55,178 nucleotides of DNA from Deltaproteobacteria bacterium (GTDB lineage: Bacteria > Desulfobacterota > Desulfarculia > Adiutricales > Adiutricaceae): contig JAISFS010000213.1 in assembly GCA_031263485.1 (NCBI GenBank), forward strand, positions 1-55,178. The letters are read 5' to 3'. Below, piece after piece: positions 19,407 to 28,135 of this stretch. The notes beneath the pieces were generated by a model, which ran no database searches, was not told where the DNA came from, and worked only from the letters and a program-made list of their open reading frames with translations. The position numbers and the translations under genes were made by a program. Numbering within the stretch: the stretch's first letter is position 1; every line of letters starts with the position of its first letter.

Positions 19407-19625
19407 CTAAATCCAAGGCAATGGCTGTCCGTTCATATAATCATTCAGGTAGGCAGGGAAGATTAAAGGGATATAGTAGGCCGCTCGACTGCGGATGTAT
19501 GTGGTTGCCCCGATATGGTATAGGAAATTCAACGAAAGCGGGCCGCTGGTTTTCTTGACGACCTTGAAAATTTCCACGCAGAGAGCTAAAAAATGACCTT
19601 CTTCAGAAAACATGAAGTACCTCAC
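19407..19625 (-). CDS. DUF3791-like small protein
   Basis: 72 residues from GTG. The segment FLALCVEIFKVVKKTSGPLS followed by a YI-rich helix resembles DUF3791 proteins, small helical proteins that sit beside DUF3990 genes in gut bacteria. The GTG start overlaps the TAG stop of the preceding small gene (TAGTG), typical of a tight operon. Function unknown; a toxin-antitoxin-like role has been suggested by gene neighbourhood only. The match is by eye and moderate. Confidence 0.5.
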   Translation of the reverse strand: MRYFMFSEEGHFLALCVEIFKVVKKTSGPLSLNFLYHIGATTYIRSRAAYYIPLIFPAYLNDYMNGQPLPWI

Positions 19626-19864
19626 TAGTCAAAAGTAATTGTTCCAGTTTTTAGCTCATCATTCAGCATATCATAAAGAGTGGGGTAAAGGTAATCCTCT
19701 GAAATTTTCAGATGCGGCTTCTCCATCATCATGTACAACTTTGAGTTGAACAGAATTATGTCGGCAACGTCAGCTGTCACTTTGCGCATCTCCATAAACA
19801 ATTGGAGTATGTCTGGAGTGACGAATGCAAGATCCATGATTGCATCGAGTTCTTTTTTTGTCAT
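19625..19864 (-). CDS. Small helical protein of a DUF3990-type module
   Basis: 79 residues, predominantly helical, beginning MTKKELDAIMDLAFVTPDIL. It starts 12 bases after the DUF3990 stop and its stop codon overlaps the next gene. Its position between DUF3990 and a DUF3791-like protein suggests it belongs to the same small module. I do not recognise the family firmly. AT-rich codon use matches its neighbours and not the core genes. Confidence 0.5.
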   Translation of the reverse strand: MTKKELDAIMDLAFVTPDILQLFMEMRKVTADVADIILFNSKLYMMMEKPHLKISEDYLYPTLYDMLNDELKTGTITFD

Positions 19865-19876
19865 AGCGGTTCACCA

Positions 19877-20461
19877 TCACCTTACTATCTCGTGCTTTGA
19901 GAATTCCAGTAACGCCAGCGCCTTTACGGTGCGGAAGCAGTATTGGACTGAGGGAGATTTTTCAGCCAGCAGATTCTTCAATCCGACGGCCGCCTCAGTC
20001 TTTCCTTTGGTGAAAAAAATTAAGTTTTCCGCGGCTAAATCATCAGAAATCGGGCCAATTATAATATCATACTGCTTATTGTCTACTTTTTCCAACACAT
20101 TGCGAACACTTTTGACAACTTTGATAGGACGGGGACTGTTTCGTAGATTCTTGAGACTACAGTGAACGAGATAATAAAACCATGACAAGTCTGGAGTTTT
20201 GAAAAACTTGATTTTAATCTTTTCTCCTATTGTCGGCTAACGGCATAAATTGGAATTCAATACTGGCAATCTTACCTGCGATGGATGCTCTTCATTCATT
20301 CGGCGTTCAACGACCAGTTTGGCGAAAAGCTCTGCATGTTCCTTGTCAGCAGTCAGGCAGAAACCTGGTCCGAAATCTAACCGCTTATTTTTCTTTATCA
20401 GTCGCGGTTCATCAATGACCTGATCGCTTCCGTGAAACAGCAACTGTGGAAGAGGTATCAT
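19877..20461 (-). pseudogene. DUF3990 protein interrupted by an in-frame amber codon
   Basis: The N-terminal part (from ATG at 20461; TTG codons at 20473 and 20476 are alternatives) has LFHGSDQVIDEPRLIKKN and LDFGPGFCLTADKEHAELFA, the signature of DUF3990 proteins, which resemble ADP-ribosyltransferases. A TAG at 20237-20239 stops the frame. The same frame then continues with KIKIKFFKTPDLSWFYYLV and YDIIIGPISDDLAAENL to the TGA at 19877, which is the normal DUF3990 C-terminal half. Only one nonsense codon separates the halves and no frameshift is needed. It is probably a recent pseudogene. Amber readthrough is possible but unsupported, as other genes here (serS, mtaC, nadK, HU) end in TAG. 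Confidence 0.7.
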
Positions 20462-20476
20462 CCAAGGCTCCAACAA

Positions 20477-21289
20477 AGGAATAACCGCACTCTAATCAGG
20501 TTGCTTGACGCTTGAGTTTTATGAATTAAGTGCCTGTCTAACGGCTATTATGTCGAAAAGTGTTCTGAAAATCTATTGCCGGCAATCGCTCGGCTGATGG
20601 GAATCGATTGATATTGATTGATATTGGTCCTGCTGCGGTGTAGGGCCTGACAAGTGATCAAATCGACAATAAAGAACCGCATTTTAGGCATATGAGCCTA
20701 CGTCCTGTTCGATCTCTGTTGTCGACTCAAGCTTAAGATGCGGTATCCGTGACGGGATCCACCAACGGAGCTGACGGTGCAGGACTGCCATTAACTTATT
20801 GTAATAGAACTTTGCTCGTTTGGAGGTAAAGTTCAGCGATATCAGCAATAAGTCGTAAACAGTCTCCTTTAACTGGTCAATTAGGGTTTAACGCTTTGTT
20901 TTTGTCCGAGAGCGATGCCACCGCCAAATACTGATAGAAAGCTTACTGCTCACCTCAGCAGAGCACTTTGTAATGTATCGAATGAAATCTTTAGCGTCAA
21001 GTGGGTAAGCGGATAGCTGAGGAATTTAGCCGAGTCATGTTTCGTTGGTATCATCACGCTCGTCGGGTGGGAACCCTTGGCCGGTGCCGTCATCTGTGCT
21101 TTCCACAATAGGATGATTGGCTCACAGGGATGCCGATGTCTGATTTTTCAACATATGATGGGAGTCCAAGGCTGCGGTGCCCAAGAAAACGGTTCATGAT
21201 AACGATAAGTTGTTGACAACGCTTTGTCGAGCGCCGGTCAGCGGATGAGATAGCGGCATCGGTCGGCCATCATGCGAAGCAGGCCGTCC
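20477..21289. other. Right edge of the low-GC island
   Basis: No gene, RNA or repeat recognised. Composition stays AT-rich until about 21250 and then switches abruptly to high GC at the 3' end of the TPR-type gene. Confidence 0.55.
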
Positions 21290-24200
21290 TCATTGCGGGG
21301 TCGGCTGACCTGACTGCAACGGAGGCGCAATCCCCTGGGCACCCCCCGCCGCAGGCGTCTGGCCGCTCGCGGGGGCGAGCGCGGCGCGGAGCCTGGCCAG
21401 CTCGCCCGCCACGTCTGCACGGGCGGCGTCCGTGTCCGGGACGCCATGGAGGTGCTCCAATGCGGCCTCGTAGGCGACCGAGGCCCCGTAGGGGTCGCCT
21501 GAGGCTTCCCGCATCCTGGCCTCGTAGCCCTTGGCGGAGCTCAGGAATATGGCCTTGCCCCGGGGATCGTCCACGGGCGGGTCGACCGTCATGAGCTCCA
21601 GTTCCGCGAAAAGCCGCGGCCAGTCGCGGATCTCCTCGAGGTACCTGAGCTTCAGGCTCCGGTAACGCAGCAGCTCGGCGGAGCCTGGCGGCTGCGCCCC
21701 GATCGCCTCGTCTATGCGCCCCTCGAACTCCGAAATCCTGCCCAGGAGCCTCCAGCCCTGAAGCTCCAGGCGCATCGCCGAGGGCGAGGCCGTCCGGGCG
21801 GCGTGGTCCGCGTAGCGGGTTTCCGCCTCGAAGAAGATCCTGGGCGACTGCGGGAAGCCGGGCGGCTCCGGCGCGCCACGCGAGCGCCGCCAGTTGCGGT
21901 CCGCCCGCACGAGTCCGGTCAGGCGCTCGAGTTCCTGGGCGCTTTCGGGATGCGCCCGGGCGGCGGAGTCGCTCGCGCGGATCGCGCGGTCGAAGTAGCT
22001 CCGCGCGTCCCGGGTCCTGCCCTCGTCGCGCAGGACCCTGGCCAGGTACCAGAACAGGAGCGGGCTTTCCACGTAGGTGTCCAGGGCACGGCGGGGAAGC
22101 TTGCGCTCCAGGAGGGTAATCGATGCCGTGAGCTCGATCTCGGCCTCAAGCTCGGGCTTTCCCTGCCTCAGGACCGTGTCCGCGAGCGTTATGGCGCGGA
22201 TGATGATGAAGGACACGTCCTCGGGATCGGGTTCGTCCTTGGCTGCCGCGGCCGCCAGGGCCAGTCTGAGGAATTCCTCGGTTCCGGCGAGATGGCCCTC
22301 GCGGGAGTTCTGGTACGCGGCGTTCCGGAAGACCTGGTGGCGGGCGGGGCCGCTTTGGGCCTCCGGCCACTCCAGGAGCTCGCCGGTCGTCCGGAAGCCC
22401 TCGTCGAAGGCGCCCTCGGCCACGAGCGCGTCCGCCAGGCCGACGCAGAGGTACCACAGGCTCTCCCTGGAAAGCGATTCTCCGGGATCGCGGCACGCGG
22501 GACTCCCGCGTCCGGGCTCAAGGCTCCCCGCCATGGCTTTGAGGAGCTCGGATCTTACGGGGGAATGGGGGTACTCGCGGGACAGGGCGTTGTAGACCGA
22601 GAGCATCTCGGGGTAGTTCACGGGGGGGGCGGCGGAGGATGCCCCGCCGTCGGCGGATACGGCAGGCGTGCCGTCGGGTGATACGGCAGACGTGCCGCCG
22701 GTGACGGCCCCGTGAGCGCCGCCAGGCGCCGTTTCAGCGGCAGTTCCGGCGCCTGGGCTTCCTGCGACCGGGCTTCCTGAGGAATCGCCCGAGGCGGCGG
22801 AGTCCGCGGCATCGGGCGGGAGGAGCCCCTCTTCCCCGGGAGCCCGTGCGGCCGCGCCTCTCGCGGTACCCGTCCTGCCCGTGGCGGGGGGGGGCCCGGC
22901 AAGCTCCGCGTATTCGGACGGGAGGAGATCGAAGACGTCCTTGCCCGAGTCCCTCAGGCCGTACGAGAGGGCCAGGATGTTCAGGGAGTCTGAGACGACC
23001 GGCGAGGAGGGCGTCAGGCGCCCGCCGCCCATGGCGGCCTTCACGGTGGTCTCCAGGATCCCTTCCGCCTCCTGGGCGCGGCCCAGTCCGATGAGGATGC
23101 CTCCCAGGATGTTGCCCGCGCTAGCGGTCTCGGGCGATTCCGGGCCCAGGCGTTCCAGCCGGTTTCGGTAGGCGGCCTCGGCGTGGGGTAGGGCGCCTTC
23201 GAGATCCACCAGGTTGAAGAGCGCGAGGGCCAGTCCCAGGCCTACGGAGTCGGCAAGATCCGGGTCCTCGAAGGGGGGATCGGTCAGCCTGATGAAATGT
23301 TCCCTGGCGAGCGAGAAGTTGGACTCGCGCAGATTGCTGGCGGCCAGGAGAGCCTGGGATTCGCGGTCGGGCCGAAGTTCCGCGAGCCTGGCGAAGCTCT
23401 CGCGGGCTTTCGCGTAGTCCCCCCGCGCGAAGGCTCCTGCCCCTTCCCTGAGGGCCCTGGTCGCTTCCGGCATGTCGGGAGAGACCAGAGTGAGCGATCC
23501 GGGCGGCGGCGGCACGGCGTTTTCCTCGGCCCGGACGTGTCGCAGGATCGCGCGTTGGGCGACAGCGAACTCCCTTTCGCGGCCGGCTTCGGGCCGAGCG
23601 TGGAGCTGAAGGTACGAGAAATAAGCCAGGGCGACGAGTACGGCCGCCAGCGCGGGGAACAGGATTCGGGGCCGCTTGAGCGCGGAAAACCGCCCGGGCT
23701 CCGGTTCGGGCGGTGGGGAAGCGTCCGCCGGAGCGTGACCCGGAGGGACGCCGCCCTCGAGGCGGGCGGGGCTTCCGGAAGCGGGCCCTTGGCCCGTCGC
23801 CGACGGCGAGTCCCCGGAACCGTCGCCTGAGGCTTCCCCGCGATCTTCCCTGTCCGTCCGATCGCCGCGATCCGTCCGGCCGCCGCGATCCGTCCGGCCA
23901 TCGCGATCCGTCCGTTCCGTCCTGTCATCCGGGACTGAGCGGTCGCCCCGCGCTTCCCGGCCGTCCCGGTCCATCCTTCCGTTCAGTTCCGGAATGTCCC
24001 GCGGTTTCTCTCCGTACTGGCGGTCGGGTCTATCCACGCGTTCCTGCCGCACCTGCCCGGCGCTTCCGGAGTCCTTGCGGCGTCCCTCTTTCCCCGCGAG
24101 GGCGTCCCCGGCCTCCCGGAGTACCGTGCTTTCGGGGCCGACGGCGGAACCTTCGGCATCCGGAAGCGGGACGGGCTTGAGCGGCCTCTCGGCGAAACCG

Positions 24201-24346
24201 GTTCCGGCGGGGCCCGCCGGGCCGTCTGCCGGACGCGGGGGCTTGTACGACGGCGACCCGAGTCGGCGGTCCCCTCCGGAGGGCCGGTCTTCCGCGGCAG
24301 GGCCCCGGACCCCGTCCGGGGATCTGGAATCGCCGTCCTGCGCCAT
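21290..24346 (-). CDS. Membrane-anchored tetratricopeptide-type protein
   Basis: 1018 residues. About 220 disordered residues come first, including an Arg/Asp-rich repeat (TDRGGRTDRGDRTDREDR). A single membrane helix at about 226-247 (ILFPALAAVLVALAYFSYL) follows, then a long helical region with TPR-like helix pairs such as ARGDYAKARESFARLAELRP and ALPHAEAAYRNRLERLGPES. A second low-complexity Ala/Gly/Ser insert lies near residues 500-570. TPR proteins act as scaffolds; the specific partner is unknown. The start ATG lies 4 bases after the nadB stop, so the two genes form one transcription unit. The layout (disordered cytoplasmic N-terminus, one helix, long extracytoplasmic part) parallels the PBP at 2078. 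Confidence 0.8.
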   Translation of the reverse strand: MAQDGDSRSPDGVRGPAAEDRPSGGDRRLGSPSYKPPRPADGPAGPAGTGFAERPLKPVPLPDAEGSAVGPESTVLREAGDALAGKEGRRKDSGSAGQVRQERVDRPDRQYGEKPRDIPELNGRMDRDGREARGDRSVPDDRTERTDRDGRTDRGGRTDRGDRTDREDRGEASGDGSGDSPSATGQGPASGSPARLEGGVPPGHAPADASPPPEPEPGRFSALKRPRILFPALAAVLVALAYFSYLQLHARPEAGREREFAVAQRAILRHVRAEENAVPPPPGSLTLVSPDMPEATRALREGAGAFARGDYAKARESFARLAELRPDRESQALLAASNLRESNFSLAREHFIRLTDPPFEDPDLADSVGLGLALALFNLVDLEGALPHAEAAYRNRLERLGPESPETASAGNILGGILIGLGRAQEAEGILETTVKAAMGGGRLTPSSPVVSDSLNILALSYGLRDSGKDVFDLLPSEYAELAGPPPATGRTGTARGAAARAPGEEGLLPPDAADSAASGDSSGSPVAGSPGAGTAAETAPGGAHGAVTGGTSAVSPDGTPAVSADGGASSAAPPVNYPEMLSVYNALSREYPHSPVRSELLKAMAGSLEPGRGSPACRDPGESLSRESLWYLCVGLADALVAEGAFDEGFRTTGELLEWPEAQSGPARHQVFRNAAYQNSREGHLAGTEEFLRLALAAAAAKDEPDPEDVSFIIIRAITLADTVLRQGKPELEAEIELTASITLLERKLPRRALDTYVESPLLFWYLARVLRDEGRTRDARSYFDRAIRASDSAARAHPESAQELERLTGLVRADRNWRRSRGAPEPPGFPQSPRIFFEAETRYADHAARTASPSAMRLELQGWRLLGRISEFEGRIDEAIGAQPPGSAELLRYRSLKLRYLEEIRDWPRLFAELELMTVDPPVDDPRGKAIFLSSAKGYEARMREASGDPYGASVAYEAALEHLHGVPDTDAARADVAGELARLRAALAPASGQTPAAGGAQGIAPPLQSGQPTPQ
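23855..23925 (-). repeat. In-frame Arg/Asp short repeat in the TPR-type gene
   Basis: Repeated GCGATCCGTCCGGCC blocks (15-18 nt) encode TDR/GGR/TDR motifs in the cytoplasmic N-terminal region. Confidence 0.75.
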
Positions 24347-24350
24347 CCGC

Positions 24351-25979
24351 TCAGGACCCCTCGGCCCGGGCGAGGAGCACCGAGGGAAGCGGGTTCACGA
24401 GCACGGTGTCCTTCCTGAAGTTCACGTCGTCGCGATCGGGCCAGTCCAGGCTGTAGTGGAGCCCGCGGCTCTCGCGGCGGGAGGCCGCCGAACGGATGAT
24501 GAGATCCGCGACCGCCGCGATGTTGCGGACCTCTATCAGATCCGCGTCCACCTCGAAGTTCCGGAAGAACTCCTCTATCTCCGACTTCACCAGGGCGAGC
24601 CTGGCGGCCGCCATCCGCAGGCGGTGGTCGGATCTGACCAGGCCCACGTAGTTCCACATGAAGCGCCGGATCTCGTCCCAGGAGTGCGTGATGAGAACCG
24701 CCTCGCTGGGGGCGCGGCCCAAGTGCCCCGTGGGCCATCCGGTCTCGCGGCCCTCGGGCTCGGGGGCCAGGAGCGCGTCCTGGCGGGCCGCCGAGGCGGC
24801 GCGGTCGGCCATGACCAGCGCCTCCAGGAGAGAGTTGGAGGCCAGTCGGTTCGCGCCGTGAAGCCCGGTGCAGGCGACCTCGCCTATCGCGTAGAGCCCC
24901 GGCAGGCTCGCGCGGCTCCAGGTGTCGACCATTATCCCCCCGCACTGGTAGTGGGCGGCGGGGACCACGGGGATAGGTTCCCTGGTGATGTCCAGGCCGA
25001 GCGACATGCAGGTGTCGTGGATCTTGGGAAAGCGGTTCCGCACGAAGTCGGGGTCCTTGCCGGTGATGTCCAGGAATACGCAGGGCGCACCGGTGCGCTT
25101 CATCTCGGCGTCTATGGCGAGGGCCACCTCGTCCCTGCGGGCCAGGTCCCCGTCCGGGTGGCCGCGCATCACGGGCAGGCCCTCGCGGGTGACGAGCGTG
25201 CCGCCCTCGCCGCGCACTGCCTCGGATATGAGGAAGTTTGTGCGTTTGGGATGGAACAGGCAGGTGGGGTGGAACTGCACGAACTCCATGTTCGCGGCCC
25301 GGGCCCCGGCGCGCCAGCCCATGGCGAGCCCGTCCCCCGTGGCCCCGTCGGGGTTGGTTGTGTACAGGTACACCTTCCCGGAGCCCCCGGTCGCGAGCAC
25401 CACCGCCTTGGCGAAGAAGGCGTTGACCGCGCCGCTCTCGCGGTCGAGGACCCAGGCCCCGGCCGCCCGCATCGCGCCGTCGGGGCCGCTCTCCAGGATG
25501 AGATCCAGGGCCAGGCAGAACTCGAAGACCTCGATGTTCGGGTGAGAGAGCGCCTTTTCCGCCAGGACCTTCTGCACGGCCTGGCCGGTCATGTCCTTGG
25601 CGTGGACGATGCGGCGGCGGCTGTGGCCGCCCTCCCGCCCCATCTCGGGGCGGGCGGGATCCCCCTCCCGCATCGTGAAGGGTACCCCCAGGCTCTCCAG
25701 CTCCTCAATCATCCTGGGGCCCTCGTCCACCACGATCTCCACCGCGTCCTCGTGGCAGAGCCCGCAACCGGACTTGAGCGTGTCCTCCACGTGCAGCTCG
25801 AGCCGGTCGTCCTCGCCCATGGCCGCCGCGATGCCGCCTTGCGCTAGGTTGGTGTTGGTGTCGCAGGCCAGGTTCTTGGCGACGATGATGACCTTGCCGA
25901 ACTCGGCGGCCTTCAGGGCGAAGCTCAGGCCGGCGATGCCGGTCCCCATTACGAGACAGTCGGAGCGGCGGGACGTCAC
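24351..25979 (-). CDS. nadB: L-aspartate oxidase
   Basis: 542 residues, matching the family length of about 540. It oxidises L-aspartate to iminoaspartate, the first step of de novo NAD synthesis; in anaerobes fumarate can be the electron acceptor. The FAD-binding motif GTGIAGLSFALKAAEFG opens the protein. The flavoprotein body includes NLAQGGIAAAMGEDD, HYQCGGIMVDTWSRASLPGL, GEVACTGLHGANRLASNSLL and a C-terminal helical domain. The start is GTG at 25979 with AGGGGG upstream. No nadA or nadC is in the window. It is followed at 4 bases by the TPR-type gene. Confidence 0.95.
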   Translation of the reverse strand: MTSRRSDCLVMGTGIAGLSFALKAAEFGKVIIVAKNLACDTNTNLAQGGIAAAMGEDDRLELHVEDTLKSGCGLCHEDAVEIVVDEGPRMIEELESLGVPFTMREGDPARPEMGREGGHSRRRIVHAKDMTGQAVQKVLAEKALSHPNIEVFEFCLALDLILESGPDGAMRAAGAWVLDRESGAVNAFFAKAVVLATGGSGKVYLYTTNPDGATGDGLAMGWRAGARAANMEFVQFHPTCLFHPKRTNFLISEAVRGEGGTLVTREGLPVMRGHPDGDLARRDEVALAIDAEMKRTGAPCVFLDITGKDPDFVRNRFPKIHDTCMSLGLDITREPIPVVPAAHYQCGGIMVDTWSRASLPGLYAIGEVACTGLHGANRLASNSLLEALVMADRAASAARQDALLAPEPEGRETGWPTGHLGRAPSEAVLITHSWDEIRRFMWNYVGLVRSDHRLRMAAARLALVKSEIEEFFRNFEVDADLIEVRNIAAVADLIIRSAASRRESRGLHYSLDWPDRDDVNFRKDTVLVNPLPSVLLARAEGS

Positions 25980-26204
25980 GTTAAGCCCCCTTTGGGTAGG
26001 CGGGGAGAGGAACCCCCGCGAGAGGCTGGGCGGGTATACCCCCCCGTGGGGGTCGGGCGGCGGGGTGCGCCGCTGCGGTGTCCGGACGGGATCGCGGGGG
26101 GCCTTTCCGGTCGGCGGGAAGTCGGCGCGCGAGCCCCGGCCCCCCGGCGCGCGAGCCCCGGCCCCCGGCGCGCGAGACCCGGCCCCCCGGCGCGCGTCGG
26201 ATCC
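25980..26204. other. Spacer between argF and nadB with GC repeat
   Basis: Very GC-rich. It holds three and a half units of a 21- to 22-nt repeat (26124-26196) directly after the argF stop codon. These GGCGCGCG/CCCCGG units can fold and might act as a terminator-like structure, but there is no T-tract. Confidence 0.6.
26124..26196. repeat. 22-nt tandem repeat after argF
   Basis: Units GGCGCGCGAGCCCCGGCCCC(CC) at 26124-26145, 26146-26166 and 26167-26188, plus a partial GGCGCGCG. Confidence 0.9.
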
Positions 26205-27146
26205 TCAGGCCTTGGCGAGGGGCGGGATCAGGTACTCCAAAAGCGCCTTCTGGGCGTGGAGGCGGTTCTCCGCCTCATCCCAGACCGCGGAGGCGGGGCT
26301 CTCGATCACCTCCTCGGATACCTCCTCGCCGGGGTGGGCGGGCAGGCAGTGGAGGAAGATGGCCCCGGGGGCGGCCGACGCCATCAGCTCCGCGTTCACC
26401 TGGTAGCCCTTGAAGTCCGCGAGGCGCTTTTCCCTCTGCGCCTCACGGCCCATGGAAGCGAAGACGTCCGTCGTCACCACGTCGGCCCCGCGGGCCGCCT
26501 CGGAGATGGAAGCGGCGCACGTGATCCTCGGGTTGTCGCGGGTGGCCCTCTCCAGGATGGCCTTGTCCGGGCCGTAGCCGGGAGGGCAGGCGAAGCGCAG
26601 GGGGAACCCGAAGACCGCCGAGGCCTCCAGCCAGGTGTTCAGCATGTTGTCCCCGTCGCCTATCCAGCAGAAGCTCTTGGAGGCGAGCGCGTCCGGGCCT
26701 CCCGTCCGCTCGGCCACGGTCATGAGGTCCCCCAGCACCTGGCAGGGGTGCCGCTCGTCCGTGAGCGCGTTCACGATCGGCACCGAGGACCATTTCGAAA
26801 GCTCGACCAGATCCGCTTCCAGCGTGTGGCGGATGACCACGCAGGAGACGTAGCGGGAGAGCACCCTGGCCGTGTGGGACAGGGGCTCCCCCCGTGCCCA
26901 CTGGGAGTCGCCGAGGCTCATGCTCAGGGGGTGCCCGCCCAGCTCGCTGACGGCGCACTCGAAGCTCACCCGGGTGCGGGTGGAGCTCTTGCTGAACATC
27001 ATGAGGACCGTTCGCCCGGCCAGATGATCCAGGCGGTAGTTGCCTTTGGCCCTCTCGGCCTTGAGTTCCATGGCCCGCCTGATGAGGCGCCTGTGCTCCT
27101 CCAGGGAGAGGTCCCGGAAGGTGATGAAGTGTCTGGGCTCGGGCAT
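26205..27146 (-). CDS. argF: Ornithine carbamoyltransferase
   Basis: 313 residues, normal length. It forms citrulline from ornithine and carbamoyl phosphate in arginine synthesis. The carbamoyl-phosphate loop SSTRTR, the HPCQ motif (ERHPCQVLGD) and the ornithine-side HCLPAH motif are all present. The ATG has a strong AGGAGGG site upstream. It is the last arginine gene of the argB-argD-argF series, separated from argD by about 1 kb, so it may have its own promoter. Confidence 0.97.
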   Translation of the reverse strand: MPEPRHFITFRDLSLEEHRRLIRRAMELKAERAKGNYRLDHLAGRTVLMMFSKSSTRTRVSFECAVSELGGHPLSMSLGDSQWARGEPLSHTARVLSRYVSCVVIRHTLEADLVELSKWSSVPIVNALTDERHPCQVLGDLMTVAERTGGPDALASKSFCWIGDGDNMLNTWLEASAVFGFPLRFACPPGYGPDKAILERATRDNPRITCAASISEAARGADVVTTDVFASMGREAQREKRLADFKGYQVNAELMASAAPGAIFLHCLPAHPGEEVSEEVIESPASAVWDEAENRLHAQKALLEYLIPPLAKA

Positions 27147-28135
27147 GTCTGCCCTCCTTGGGAATGGGCGGCATGAAGGGGCCTCGGGCCGCGGGGCCGG
27201 AGGGTCAGCCGCAGGGTCGCGGAAAACGCTCGGGAAGACAGAGGCGAAGGTCCGGGAAATTCACGGAAGCCTTGCGGTGTCGGCGAACGCGTCAAAGGCC
27301 CGCGAGGCGCTGCGACGGTAGAGTGGCGCGGCAAGGGGATTCGGGGCTCGCGCGCCAGGTACTGAAATGGAGTCCGCAGGCGTTCCCTGAGCGTCCAAGC
27401 GAGTCTCGGGAAAAAAAACGGAAACGAAAATAATTTACGGATGGCGCGTTGAAACGCGCGAAGTCCGCCGCAGGCGTCCGCGCGCCTGCCCGGACTGGAG
27501 CGCCCGCGCGCCGACGCTTCGGTGACAGTAGCGTGAGGAGCCGCAGGATGCAAAACGCCCGAGAATCCTTGAAATGGGATCCTGTACGGTATAAAGGCTT
27601 TGGGGGAAAACCGGTCGGGAGGGCTTTCCGGGAGTCCGCGTCGGAACCGAGGGCAAAGAAACTCGTCCGGACGGGCGAATAGGCCTCACCTGTTAGGATA
27701 CCGCAAGACGGCTCCCGGATAAAGACCTGCGGCACGAAAGGCGCGGATGCGGTTATTTCAAGCCCCGGAATCCGCTAATAGCGGCGCTTGAGGCTTCGGG
27801 GCTTTTCCGGGCGGGGATATCGGCGTCCGGGCATTATGGGGCATCGGGTTATCGTGAAACGATATTCTTGAGCGTCACGGCCTTGGGGCCCCGTCATATC
27901 GTGACGCCCCAACAGGTTTCACGCGCCGTGGTTTTGGCAATCATCCACGCGCCGGGGCGTTGACGATCTTTCACGCGTCGGGGCGTTGACGATCTTTCAC
28001 GCGCCGGGGCTTTGACGATCGACACGAACGTGCAGGGCTTAGGGCTTCCGGCTTCAAAGGCATCGGCCTCGAGTGCCGCCGGGGCTCCGTGGAGCCCGAA
28101 GGCCTTGAGGGCGGCGGGGCAACGGCCCGGAGGCG
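27147..28135. other. Long gap between argF and argD
   Basis: No gene recognised. The left half (27147-27700) is GC-rich and open in several frames without family features. The right part holds a dispersed repeat with an internal 26-nt tandem repeat (27864-28038). Confidence 0.55.
27864..28038. repeat. Dispersed repeat, copy 1, with internal 26-nt tandem repeat
   Basis: Matches the sequence at 49357-49453 across ATTCTTG..TCACGG.CTTGGG, CATATCG.GA.GCCCC, GGTTTC.CGCG and GATCGACACGAACGTGCAGG. This copy also contains three tandem 26-nt units (TTCACGCGCCGGGGCGTTGACGATCT type) at about 27944-28020 that copy 2 lacks. Confidence 0.75.

Noticed and set aside
20237..20239. Pyrrolysine or suppressed amber codon in the DUF3990 gene
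   Set aside because: Not supported: no pyl genes or Pyl-type methyltransferase are in the window, and several core genes here use TAG as a normal stop. Kept only as an alternative explanation.
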